Positions 21,580-32,285 of a DNA stretch of 64,000 bases are shown here, in pieces. Origin of the DNA: Ilex aquifolium (taxonomy: Eukaryota > Streptophyta > Magnoliopsida > Aquifoliales > Aquifoliaceae); assembly GCA_951799425.1 (NCBI GenBank), contig OX637402.1:260501-324500 (forward strand). Reading direction: 5' to 3'. Position 1 is the stretch's first letter. Each line of letters begins with the position of its first letter. The notes beneath the pieces are model-generated. The model worked only from the letters and a program-made list of their open reading frames with translations, made no database searches and was not told the DNA's origin. A program made the translations under genes and the position numbers.

Positions 21580-23538
21580 TGATTGATGAAAAACCTTGTT
21601 GTTTCCAACCCCTAAACATCACCATTTGACATGTGTATATGGCTTATGTGTGAAAGAGAGTGTCACTCTCCCTCGGGGTGATGCAAGAGATTAGACAACA
21701 ACGGATTGGTAGAAAATGGAATGAACAAAATGTGAAATGAAATGCAGGTGTGTGAACAAAAGTGCTCCCCAATCGCAAAGAGTCTTTTGTGTGTCGGTGT
21801 TTTACTTGGAAAAGTATTTCAAGGTCGTCCCCTCAGGGAAGGAAAATTCAAGTTGTGTGAAGGTGATTTTGCAAAAGGTAAAGAAAGTGAAAAATCTTTT
21901 GTTTGTGTTTTGTGAGTGAAGTTTTTGAACGAAAATGCAATGAAAAAAAATGTTGGCTAATCCAAAGTGGTCATTCCAATGGGAATCCCATCTCAACTCC
22001 AAACCTTCCTCCAATGGTGCTTAAATGAACGATTGATTCGTGGGAAGCTAGGGACAAGATGGAGGTGAGGGTTCAAGCATACACCGTGACAATGCCTACG
22101 GTGTATCAAGAACTCACAACCAAATGGAGGTGAGGATCCAAGCATAACCCGTGACAAGGCCTACGGGATATCAAGGACTCACAACCACGTTCACTCTCAA
22201 CACAGTCAAACCGAACCACCGTACACTGAGTGGAGGAAAAAAGAAGAGTTGAAATGGAACACCCAAGAGGAAATCTCCCTTGGATTAACCAACTTAAAAT
22301 CTAGCTATTCATGTTTAAAGTAAAAGCATTTATAATGTAAAGAGACAAGTAAAGGAAATGAAAATGAAAATGAGATGAAAATGAAACTTAGAACTTGTAT
22401 TAATGCTAGGAAATGGTAAACTACAAAGAGAAGTTCATTTAACACTAAAATGGAAATGTTGCAGAGAAGACATTTGAAAACCAGCAAAGATTATGGAAAT
22501 GCAAGAACATTGAATTAAACTTGGTTACACTAGAATTAAAAGAGATTACAATGCAAGAAATAAAGATTACAAGAGAACTACAACTTACTGCAATGAAAAG
22601 GGTGAAGAAAATGCAAAAACATAAATTTTATCTTCCTAGCACTATTCATCATCTTGTTCACCAAAACTACTCATAAGCTTTGGTAGCCACCCCCTCTATA
22701 CCATGTGTAAATGCTGAATATAATGGAGAGTTAGCCTTCAATTTTCGTGCATGATGGTACCCCCTTAGCTGTGTGCAGGCCTCCCATCAATAGGAGGCTG
22801 AATGGATGGGTGTTGCAGGCTAGGACAAGCCTCCCCCAGGCTACCCCTTCTCTCTCTCGTCCCCCTTAATGCCCAAGCCTTCAAAGTCTTCAAGTAGGGT
22901 GTAGGAGGCATGGTTGTAGGGATAAAATGTCGGGCTAGGTGTGGGAGAAGTGTAGGTGGGACCCCCCAAGCAAGTGGAGCATGATTGCAGGCGATTCTAG
23001 GCTGTCAGGAGATAGTACCGGTACTGTACCATACCGGTACTTCGAACGCCAGTAGCTTCGGTGTACTGATACCGGTACGGTTTCTCTACTCCGGACCAGT
23101 CTTCGTAGAATTGGAGTAACTCTTGATCTAACCATCCGATTGAGCTGCAATTTTGACACAATACATAAGAGATCCAGATCTACAACTTTCATGTTTTAAA
23201 CTTTTTCAGATTCTAAGTGGATAATGGTAAAAATGGAGGAATACCGAGGCTCTATTTCTAGATGGTGTGGCTGCTGGTGCTTTTGTTCCCAAACTCCAAT
23301 ACCTCCTTGATTTCTTCACTTTTAAGCCTTCAAATCTTCATGTAATGTGTCCATGCCCTCACCACACATCCATCATAGTTGCAAGGTCCTAAAATCAATC
23401 ATTTAAGCTATAAAAACTTGCAACATTGAAAATTCAACATTATTCATAAAATTGACTAACACTACGTACTTATATGAAAATGTTGAGTTAAAATGAATGT
23501 AATGAGGCCTTCAAATATACAATATTTTGTGCTCATCA
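21580..23538 (-). repeat. E5 3' LTR (Athila, TGATGAGC subfamily)
   Basis: 1959 bp; sense orientation begins TGATGAGCACAAAATATTG at 23538. It is preceded on the sense side by the polypurine tract. It contains a tandem duplication of about 65 bp (about 22060-22195), each unit with a small hairpin (CACCGTGACAATGCCTACGG and CCCGTGACAAGGCCTACGGG). It differs from the 5' LTR mainly in the palindromic boxes and a few point changes. Confidence 0.93.
23014..23080. promoter_or_regulatory. E5 3' LTR palindromic boxes (AGTACCGGTACT type)
   Basis: AGTACCGGTACT at 23014-23025, ATACCGGTAC at 23031-23040 and ATACCGGTACGG at 23069-23080, with a single TTCGAACGCC at 23041-23050. In sense direction they are followed by GCCTAGAATCGCCTGCAAT. 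The cluster differs from that in the 5' LTR of the same element (28061-28147), which has extra boxes. Confidence 0.7.
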
Positions 23539-23554
23539 CACCCCCCAACTTAAG
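23539..23554 (-). other. E5 terminal polypurine tract
   Basis: Minus-strand CTTAAGTTGGGGGGTG directly abuts the 3' LTR. It is the expected plus-strand primer of Athila elements. Confidence 0.9.
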
Positions 23555-25256
23555 TTTTGCTAGTCCCTAGCAAACAAAATGTAAAAAGCATGCAAACAAA
23601 ATAAAACATATACTAATTCCGCAATTGCATTTAGCACATGCAACAAGCCTTTAAACCCCTAGGTGATCCCTAGTGGACGAGTTTTGTCTCGTGAAGGTTT
23701 CCAGTGAAGGTACCTACAAACTTCTTTTCCTTGTATCCAATATTTAAAATATATTCCCTTATCTTAATTAGCAATGGGATGTCAACAATAACTTGATCCG
23801 AACACCCGAACCAATCACACATGAAACACATCATAGCTTAAATGCTATTCTAGAGTATCCACATACACATTCATTTTCAAACTCATGTATGTGTGAAATG
23901 CACATGTAATTTAAACATTTACATAATAGAATTCACATTCACTTTGGCTATCCAAATTAAGCTTCGATGCAAAAACTCACCAAGGGTTTCTCTCAACAAA
24001 GAATAACTCAATGATTATCCGAGCATGCACTCCATGTGTATATGTGAGATAGAATATTGTGCTCAAAATGAAATAAGCTCACATATAATCCAAAAATGAA
24101 GTATGCATAAAAATGAAACAACCTTGGCATAATCTCATGAGAGGAATGCTAGGGCATTAGATAGCAAAATCAACTCCTCTTTTTCTTTAAAAGTGTGCCT
24201 CCCCCATGTTTCTCTAGATCATTTAGGACTTTTACGGGTTATAACTAGGCCTTGGGGTGATATTGAGGTAAGGGAAACGAAGGATATAGGATAACAAAGA
24301 GGGTTGTTCCAAGTGAATGACATTTATTTCAAAAAGATCTCCCTTTTATGGGATTTCTAGGCTAACACCATCACTTCACTCTTTGTTTCTTTTCTTGCTT
24401 CTTTTCCTTAACATTTTTCTTTTCTTTTTCTTCTTCCACCCCTTTTTCTCATTTTCTTGGATTTTCATTCTTTTTCGTTCAACTCTTTGAGTTTCAACTT
24501 CATTCATCCCTTTTGGTTGAGTTTCCACACCATACTTCCTTCTCTTTTATGATCACTCATACTCAGCACTAGGAACAACCAAGGTAAGGTAGATATTTAT
24601 TATTTTCATTGGCTTGGTCAAATGTGTGGCATGGAAACGAATTTACAATTAAGGCTCAATCACGGCACTAGGGATAAATTTTTCACAAGAAAAAGGCAAA
24701 GGCTCAAAGCATTTCAAAGATGGCCTAAGATCATTTATAGATAGGCATGGGAGGAGCATTTTGCGTTTCAAGACAAAGTCAATCAACTACCCAAAAGCAC
24801 CTAACCAAAACAAGCATAATGAGATTATTGAACAAATTTGGAATTTGAAAAATTGTTCCTTGAGTAAATGTAAGTTCCCTCCAAACAAGGATTGACATTA
24901 AAGCTCACATAGGTTCTTACTCATCTCCACTATTCATGTCAAGCACTCAAATGTGAACTCAATCCGTAAATTGCCAAAATTACAAGTTCATGGTGCACTT
25001 ATGGTTGAGTTCAAAAGCAAACAAGTATGTGATACTCTTAGCAATAGGATAAACTTCAATAATGTGCTCATGTATTCAAGGTTCAAAATGAAGATCAAGC
25101 AATCACAAATCCCATAACCATTAAGATAGGGGAATATAGTTCAATATTGGAACCAAAATTTTCAAAATTTTCACATTTTCCATTATTCTATACAAAAAGT
25201 GGTGGAACATGTGAATGGTTCTATACAAAAAGTGGTGGAACATGTGAATGGTGCAC
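23555..25256 (-). other. E5 conserved non-coding Athila block
   Basis: No supported ORF. Homologous to E3 15271-17090, and in part to E7 42660-43850; for example the minus-strand words CCTAGGGGTTTAAAGGCTTG (near 23655) and the purine-rich stretch at about 24360-24440. A perfect 33-bp tandem duplication lies at 25186-25251. Confidence 0.7.
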
Positions 25257-25275
25257 CTCACCCCCCAACTTAAAC
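25257..25275 (-). other. E5 internal polypurine tract
   Basis: Minus-strand GGTTTAAGTTGGGGGGTGAG corresponds to the E3 tract at 15250. A second similar run (GTTTAAGTTGGGGGGGTGT on the minus strand) lies at 25438-25455, next to a poly-pyrimidine stretch at about 25352-25397. Confidence 0.6.
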
Positions 25276-25721
25276 CATGCATTGTCCTCAATGCACAAGG
25301 AATCACGCAATGAGAAAAATGAAAGTAACTTGGGAAATGAAATACCCCCTCTTTCTTTTTTTTTTTCTTTTTCTTCTTTTTTTTTTTTTTCTTTTTGATA
25401 TAAACATTAAAGGAAAAAAAAAAAATAAGTTTATTTACACCCCCCCAACTTAAACTCACACATGATATTGAATGAGATTTTCTACTATGATGCTCAAAAT
25501 GAAATGAGTCCAAATTATGGAGAGGTAAACAACTTCTACACTACAACATTAAGAAAATAAAAATATAACAATACTCACCACTATACTACAACATTAAGAA
25601 AAGGAAAATATGATAATTAAAAGAAATCTAACTATTACGTACATGGAAACAAAATAAAAAGGGCTCATGTCAATCCGGCTGCAATTCAGATATGCGCTTG
25701 CGCCCATTGATTTTTTTGATT

Positions 25722-26495
25722 TTAAAATTTTTTTGTTGTATAAATGCCCTTTCTATCCAAACATAGAAAGGATGTTGATTCAAAATTCTCAACCGAACGG
25801 GGGTGTAAGACAAGTTTATGCAATTCCAACAATAGAGTATAAAATTTATCTTTACAAGTTTCTCCACTCAACTCCATTTCAATGCCCTCCCCAAGTTGAA
25901 AATTGTGAACCTCAACACCACTCTTAGATGGCAAAATGATCTTGGGCTCATTAGCCTCATGTGAGATAATATCTTCTTCAAATTTTTCAAAATCTAGAGT
26001 GGTGGGAGATTCAACATCAATATGCATTCCATTGAGATGATCATCCTCAATACATTGACTATGCTCAAGATGTTGTTCTTCATGCATAGAAATTATAGCA
26101 TTAGTCAATGTATTAATTTGTTGGGTTATTTGGGCATTGAATTCCATTTTGTATTGCATAAAATCACACCAAATATTTTCCAATTCTTCTTCGGTTGAGT
26201 CCTCATATGTTGGATAGTGGCAAAATTCATTTGGTGGTGTGAGATTGGATGAAAAATTATAAGGTTCATTCTCCCAACCATCACTCGGATAACTCGATGT
26301 AACATAATGGTCGGGATAAAAAATTTCGGAGGCCAAAATTGAATTTGAACCTTCGCATGCAAAGTCTTGAACCGGATAATTTATTGGGCACTCACTAGTG
26401 ATGTGCCCATACTCATCAAAAATCTCACACCCATTTTCAAAATAAGGGGCATTATACACATTATCATAAAAAATATAAGACATTACATAAAACAA
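25722..26495 (-). CDS. E5 single ORF, Gag-derived
   Basis: 257 codons, intact from ATG 26495 to the stop at 25722, the longest clean ORF of any Athila element here. Near residue 20 is a knuckle-like motif CEIFDEYGHITSEC, which matches the Athila Gag knuckle except that the second Cys is Phe; E2 Gag has Tyr there. An Asn/Pro/Tyr-rich middle follows, then a helical stretch (MQYKMEFNAQITQQINTLTN) at the place of the Gag C-terminal helix. The end has KIILPSKSGVEV and is otherwise unrecognised. It may be a Gag C-terminal relic kept by chance, or a real product of the non-autonomous element. Confidence 0.6.
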   Translation of the reverse strand: MFYVMSYIFYDNVYNAPYFENGCEIFDEYGHITSECPINYPVQDFACEGSNSILASEIFYPDHYVTSSYPSDGWENEPYNFSSNLTPPNEFCHYPTYEDSTEEELENIWCDFMQYKMEFNAQITQQINTLTNAIISMHEEQHLEHSQCIEDDHLNGMHIDVESPTTLDFEKFEEDIISHEANEPKIILPSKSGVEVHNFQLGEGIEMELSGETCKDKFYTLLLELHKLVLHPRSVENFESTSFLCLDRKGIYTTKKF

Positions 26496-26606
26496 AAGCT
26501 ATCTACAAACTATTTACAAAAGACACGGCATACCTTGGCCCGTGATGAAAATCACGAGACTTACCTATGCCGCCCAAAATCACCTTTGAACTCGACGCTT
26601 AACCTT

Positions 26607-26623
26607 CCCCGGCAACGGCGCCA
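26607..26623 (-). other. E5 primer binding site
   Basis: Minus-strand TGGCGCCGTTGCCGGGG, the unmutated Athila primer site, four bases inside the 5' LTR. Confidence 0.93.
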
Positions 26624-26627
26624 AAAA

Positions 26628-28606
26628 TGATTGATGAAAAACCTTGTTGTTTCCAACCCCTAAACATCACCATTTGACATGTGTATATGGCTTATGTGTG
26701 AAAGGGAGTGTCACTCTCCCTCGGGGTGATCCAAGAGATTAGGTAACAACAGATTGGTGGAAAATGGAATGAACAAAATGTGAAATGAAATCCGGGTGTG
26801 TGAACAAAAGTGCTCCCCAATCGCAAAGAGTCTTTTATGTGTAGGTGTTTCACTTGGAAAAGTATTCCAAGGTCGTCTCCTCAGGGAAGGAAAATTTAAG
26901 TTGTGTGAAGGTGATTTTGCAAAAGGTAAAGAAAGTGAAAAATCTTTTGTTTGTGTTTTGTGAGTGAAGTTTTTGAATGAAAATGCAATGAAAACAAATG
27001 TTGGCTAATCCAAAGTGGTCATTCCAATGGGAATCCCATCTCAATTCCAAACCTTCCTCCAATGGTGCTTAAATGAACGATTGATTCGTGGGAAGCTAGG
27101 GACAAGATGGAGGTGAGGGTTCAAGCATACACCGTGACAATGCCTACGGTGTATCAAGAACTCACAACCAAATGGAGGTGAGGATCCAAGCATAACCCGT
27201 GACCAGGCCTACGGGATATCAAGGACTCACAACCACGTCCACTCTCAACCCAGTCAAACCGAACCACCGTACACCGAGTGGATGAAAAAAGAAGAGTTGA
27301 AATGGAACACCCAAGAGGAAATCTCCCTTGGATTAACCAACTTAAAATCTAGCTATTCATGTTTAAAGTAAAAGCATTTATAATGTAAAGAGACAAGTAA
27401 AGGAAATGAAAATGAAAATGAGATGAAAATGAAACTTAGAACTTGTATTAATGCTAGGAAATGGTAAACTACAAAGAAAAGTTCATTTAACACTAAAATG
27501 GAAAAGTTGCAGAGAAGACATTTGAAAACTAGCAAAGATTATGGAAATGCAAGAACATTGAATTAAACTTGGTTACACTAGAATTAAAAGAGATTACAAT
27601 GCAAGAAATAAAGATTACAAGAGAACTACAACTTACTGCAATGAAAAGGGTGAAGAAAATGCAAAAACATAAATTTTATCTTCCTAGCACTATTCATCAT
27701 CCTCTTCACCAAAACTACTCCCAAGCTTAGGTAGCCACCCCCTCTATACCATGTGTAAATGCTGAATATAATGGAGAGTTAGCCTTCAATTTTCGTGCAT
27801 GGTGGTACCCCCTAGTTGTGTGCAGGCCTCCCATCAATAGGAGGCTGAATGGATGGGTGTTGTAGGCTAGGGCAAGCCTCCCCCAGGCTACCCCTTCTCT
27901 CTGTCGTCCCCCTTAATGCCCAAGCCTTCAAAGTCTTCAAGTAGGGTGTAGGAGGCATGGTTGTAGGGATAAAATGTCGGGCTAGGTGTGGGAGAAGTGT
28001 AGGTGGGACCCCCCAAGCAAGTGGAGCATGATTGCAGGCGATTCTGGGCTGTCAGGAGACAGTACCGGTACTGAGTACCGGTACTTCGAACACCAGTAGC
28101 TTCGGCGTACCGGTACGGTACAGTACCAGTACTGCATACCGGTACGGTTTCTCTGCTCCGGACCAGTCTTCGTAGAATTGGTGTAACTTTTGATCTAACC
28201 GTCCGATTGAGCTGAAATTTTGACACAATACATAAGACGTCCATATCTACAACTTTCATGTTTTGAAATTTTTCAGATTCGAAGTGGACCATGGTCAAAA
28301 TGGAGGAATACCGAGGCTCTGTTTCCAGATGGTGTTGCTGCTGGTGCTTTTGTTCCCAAACACCAATACCTCCTTGATTTCTTCACTTTTAAGCCTCCAA
28401 AATCTTCATGTAATGTGTTCATGCCCTCACCCCACATCCATCATAGTTGCAAGGTCCTAAAATCAATCATTTAAGCTATAAAAACTTGCAACATTGAAAA
28501 TTCAACATTATTCATAAAATTGACTAACACTAAGTACTTATATGAAAAAGTTGAGTTAAAATGAATGTAATGAGGCCTTCAAATATACAATATTTTGTGC
28601 TCATCA
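26628..28606 (-). repeat. E5 5' LTR (Athila, TGATGAGC subfamily)
   Basis: 1979 bp, near-identical to 21580-23538. Sense orientation runs from TGATGAGCACAAAATATTG to TTTTTCATCAATCA. Close identity of the two LTRs means a recent insertion relative to other elements in the window. Most of the length difference lies in the palindromic box cluster. Confidence 0.93.
28061..28147. promoter_or_regulatory. E5 5' LTR palindromic boxes (AGTACCGGTACT type)
   Basis: Boxes AGTACCGGTACTG at 28061-28073, GAGTACCGGTACTTCG (28073-28088), CGTACCGGTACGG (28107-28119), AGTACCAGTACTG (28122-28134) and CATACCGGTACGG (28135-28147). That is two more boxes than in the sister LTR, so the cluster has gained or lost boxes since or during insertion. 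Confidence 0.7.
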
Positions 28607-28611
28607 AATCC
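28607..28611 (+). repeat. Target site duplication of E5, right copy
   Basis: AATCC, partner of 21575-21579. Confidence 0.92.
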
Positions 28612-28970
28612 CACCACACTTGGGATTCTCCCTCTACCTGGAAAGTAGCTAGCATTACCTTAGTGGCATCGGAGGTGATCTCCATAGCCCCTAAGATCTT
28701 GTCGATTTGTCAGAACCAATGGTCGGCCATCATCGGATCCACCCCTCCCACAAAGGTCGGAGGCTTGTGTGCCTTAAACCTCTGGAGATTACTAGAGCCT
28801 CCTTGGCCCACATTTGCACTAGCTTGTGCAATAGTAGCAGCAGCTGCACTGGCCTGTGCAATGGTAGCAGCCGCAGCACCAATAGCCTCCACAAAGGCTT
28901 GTTGGTCAAAGGCCGGTGGTGGTTGGTTATTGGTCCGTCCACCCCGACGTCCCCTTCCTCTAGTTGCCAT
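28612..28970 (-). pseudogene. E4 gag, N-terminal part
   Basis: Starts MATRGRGRRGGRTNN at 28970, the typical basic Tekay-like Gag start, followed by an Ala/Gln-rich repeat (about residues 25-50, including a duplicated AAAATIAQAS unit) and RFKAHKPPTFVGGVDPMMA. A TGA lies near 28710 after ADHWF. The text continues QIDKILGAMEITSDATKVML to VWWD, where E5 is inserted. The rest is at 20984-21574. Confidence 0.9.
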
Positions 28971-29307
28971 CTACACACACATAAGATAGAAATAGAGCCT
29001 CACAAAGCATCCCAAGATAGGGACCAAAATTAAAACGTTGAGAATTCTCTCATCGTCTCACTAGTAATGCGTATGCCACTTACTACTAGACATTCACATA
29101 TTGAACTATCCCGTTCATTCCTTTTTCCGAACCCAAGGTTATATTTTCTAACCCTAGTGTTTCTCTTTCCATATACATTATACCCTGCATATAATTCATA
29201 TAACACATAGCACATAACATGTAGCAAGTTAAACACATAACATGAAATGCACCATGAATGCAATGGTCTAGACCCAATGCCCATCAAGCCCTATGTAAAT
29301 CATATAC
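28971..29307 (-). other. E4 leader
   Basis: Untranslated leader between the primer site and gag ATG. No ORF of note; AT-rich, with repeated short ATAACATG-like words near 29200-29240. Confidence 0.6.
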
Positions 29308-29324
29308 CTATGCTCTGATACCAA
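29308..29324 (-). other. E4 primer binding site
   Basis: Minus-strand TGGTATCAGAGCATAGG, the tRNA-iMet primer site usual for chromoviruses, two bases inside the LTR. Confidence 0.93.
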
Positions 29325-29326
29325 CC

Positions 29327-31785
29327 TGTGACACCCCAAGATCCGGGGGTCCGTTGATCAACCCATGATTATCCATCAACCCGCGAAAATATCCGTGGAT
29401 ATCGCTTAACCCGACACCACATCACCACATTCCCTTTATCGGGATTTATAAAAAAAAATATAAGTCCAATTACTTTTGGTTGGTTGACCCATCCGAGGTC
29501 AAATATACCACCATTGGTATCCTATTATTGTCCATTTATAACATTGGAAGGAAGGAAAACTTAGCCCAAAGACCTGGCAAAAGAATAAAAAAAAATTCTG
29601 AGTTTTGGAGAGTGTACCGGTACGCGTACCGGTACTGTGGGTTCACTGGTCCTGGCCGTACCGGTACGTATACCGGTACGCTCTACCTTCTGGACAGCTC
29701 TGTATCGGTACGCGTATCGGTACGCTCTGTCCACCTTTGCCCATTTCACCTGTTTTCTGACTCCAATTCATTTAAAATCTCACCAAAACCATTCCCAACT
29801 TATACAACTTGGATTTATACATAAAAACATGATTGGTATAAGTTCTATCACAATCCTTTGTACACATTTACATGTCAAAAACTAATTTTTCATAATCAGT
29901 TTACAAAAACTCAAAGTAAAGCCACATGCGGCCTCCCTTCATCCTTGGGGTCCCGAATGAGCATCATCCACCGGTGTGTATCTCCCACCTGAAATGTTTT
30001 CCCGTATAGGGTGAACTACGCTCAATAGAGTATCCCCTACAGAGGCTACTCCCCTCCTAGATGCACATGGAGTGTACACATGCAACAATCAACAATCCAT
30101 AACATTCCAAGCAAGAATATGCATTCAATGTTGGAATTTGTCATGTCATGCCATGAAATGAGATGAACTCACTCATGCAACCTTAACCCGAGTCCTCACC
30201 GACTTCACTCATGCACTTGTGAAGTAAAATCGTCTTTTGACGAAAATCCATCCAACAATTGTTTTAAACAAAACTCATTTGTTAACAAATCAAATCATTA
30301 TTGGATGACACTCATTGGATGAGTATTTTATAAAACAAAACCATGTGTCTTTATTGGGCAACGGATCTTTGGAATCGCATCATCGGCTCCGTACGCCGTT
30401 ACACTTTTTTTGGACTTGCACCGACGGAAGTGTATAAACCAATAGCCGGGATTTGCACCCGAGGGAGTGTCTAGCCCTTCTTGTCATACCCGACACAAGT
30501 TTTCCCATGCAACTCAGCCGGATCTTCGATCCAACTTTCCCGAGTTCACATATCAACCAACAAATATGGTGCTTGATCACATGCATACCCACACACCCAC
30601 ACCCATGACTAATGCTCATGAATGTGATGTCAATGCTATGCCCAAATTGCAATGCATGCCAGGTGAGCAATTTCCACATGTCAACATATACCATGGCAAT
30701 TTATATCATATGCATATAATTTCCATGAACTATCACCATGCTAACATATCTTAAAACATACGTCCACATGTCAACAACAATGTCTAAACATGTTACTTTA
30801 ATTGCATCAAAACAACAATTTCAAATCACTCAAGGCATTTTATCAAACACCTTCAAGGCAACAATCATGTTAAACACATATCATGCCCAAAATTTCACCA
30901 AGTTACAAGGAATTACACAAGTAACTTTCATGCATCAAAATCAAGCTAGAAGTTAGCCTAAGCCATTTCTATACCCATTTTCTCATTTCCATAACAATAG
31001 GCAAGTGATATATATATAACCACCTACACCTAACCATCCCTTATGGACATTCTAGGTTAGAAATGAACCCGAGTAGGAGGGAACCCTACATCTTGAAGCG
31101 TAAATCAAAGATTAGAACCTCCAAGAACACCCACCAAGCCCAAAACTTGATTTCCCCAAATCTCCTCCCTTGGATCTTTGGTGAAATCCCCCGTTCTTGG
31201 TGTGGTTGCGTAGCCCTAGTCGAGAAGATCGACTTTAACTCTTGGCTCGACGGATTCCGACCGACGGGAACTCCGTGAATCGAAGGAAGAAAATTTGATT
31301 TTCTCTCTTTCTCTCCCTCTTTCTCTCCAACGTTGAAGACCAGCTGATTTCAGCAGATATTTGTGCCAAAATATCTAATTTTAGTCATATTTATAATTTC
31401 CAAGGCTTGGCTCAGATCGTGCCACACGCCACCCACTTGTTCGGGTCCGTTTTCGGCCCGAAACGATTTATTTGATCCCGGTTTAAGTTCAAATTAATTT
31501 TATTTGAACTTTAATTCAATTATAAGGAAAATTTATATTTTCCATTTCTGGGGACCTTTATGAGGTCATTCGACACACAGTCGTCTCGTAAAATGTGAAA
31601 AATCCGACTATCTCGGAATTCGACGAAATTAGTCTGGGTGACTCGATTTTGCGATACGAATCCAACGGCGAAGTCCATTGTGTCATACAAGCTCTAGAAA
31701 CATGAGTATTTTAAATACGCATTATAGTGGCAAATTATCGTTTTGCCCTCTTTCAGAAAAAATTCAAATTTACCCGGGTTTTACA
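29327..31785 (-). repeat. E4 5' LTR (chromovirus)
   Basis: 2459 bp; sense orientation begins TGTAAAACCCGGGTAAATTT at 31785 and ends CTTGGGGTGTCACA at 29327. Homologous to the solo LTR at 52050-55023, for example around CCCGTATAGGGTGAAC (30003) and the telobox-free 5' part near 31700. It differs by holding a cluster of GTACCGGTAC boxes that the solo LTR lacks. Confidence 0.9.
29614..29724. promoter_or_regulatory. E4 chromovirus LTR palindromic boxes (GTACCGGTAC type)
   Basis: Paired boxes: two GTACCGGTAC separated by GC at 29614-29635, CGTACCGGTACG at 29657-29668, TATACCGGTACG next to it, and two GTATCGGTACG units at 29702-29724. Spacers contain CACTGGTCC and TTCTGGACAG, resembling words between boxes in Athila LTRs. 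The cluster is about 290 bp before the LTR 3' end. Confidence 0.7.
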
Positions 31786-32285
31786 TGTTTCCTAAACACT
31801 TCTCTTTTATAGGTATGTACTCTATGCAAAAATAAAATATTGTTACATTGGTATTCGAAAATTCCTATGTAGTAAGAATAATCATTCTAACGACAAGAAT
31901 TATTATATAACAAATATTCTTCTTTACAACCTTCCATGGATAGCTTTGACTTCACAAACCTCTCTTAGAATGCTCTGAGCAAAAAATTTCCTCCGATTAT
32001 AGTGAATTTTCTCTCAAGAGACATGTGATCAGAAGAAGGTTATTCGTAAATTACCATGCACAAAAAAATACCGGGAAAGAGGAGTTCAAAATGGGTTATC
32101 CAATTTGGTTATACTTATGCACATTCTCTCCTCCTTTTCTTCATCTTGTCTTCGGGAGAATCATTCGTGCTTTTCATTTCATTCCCTTTCTCTTTCAAAT
32201 CACAATTCTTTGGCTAGATTGATTTCTTTTGTATTCTCATTATTTGCTCATCTCATTATGCCCTTTTGGTTGCACTTTTGTATTT
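31786..32285 (-). repeat. Inverted Athila 3' region fragment
   Basis: This stretch is the reverse complement of E7 DNA at about 42878-43570. The match includes TCACAATTCTTTGGCTAGAT here against ATCTAGCCAAAGAATTGTGA near 42940, and CCTTCCATGGATAGCTTTGA against its complement near 43420. It is a minus-strand Athila fragment into which E4 inserted, or which was joined during a deletion. The short ORFs in it are not genes. Confidence 0.8.

Larger units (their letters stand above)
21580..28606 (-). mobile_element. E5 short Athila derivative without pol
   Basis: 7027-bp minus-strand element with two long LTRs (1979 and 1959 bp), a perfect TGGCGCCGTTGCCGGGG primer site, one Gag-derived ORF, an internal and a terminal polypurine tract, and about 1.7 kb of conserved Athila non-coding DNA. 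There is no protease, reverse transcriptase or integrase, and no deletion scar that I can see. The target duplication is exact and the LTRs are nearly identical. It resembles a LARD-type non-autonomous element that needs enzymes from a relative. Confidence 0.9.
19046..31785 (-). mobile_element. E4 Tekay/Del-like chromovirus, 3' half missing
   Basis: Minus-strand Ty3 element with 5' LTR (29327-31785), tRNA-iMet primer site, gag, protease, reverse transcriptase and the start of RNase H. The rest of RNase H, integrase and the 3' LTR are absent: the text stops after FEAFSDHK at about 19046 and meets the 3' UTR of E3. E5 is inserted in its gag. It has few lesions, so it is younger than the relic at 34.6 kb. 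Confidence 0.9.

Noticed and set aside
29308..29324. tRNA gene fragment
   Set aside because: It is the 17-base primer binding site of E4; no tRNA cloverleaf surrounds it.
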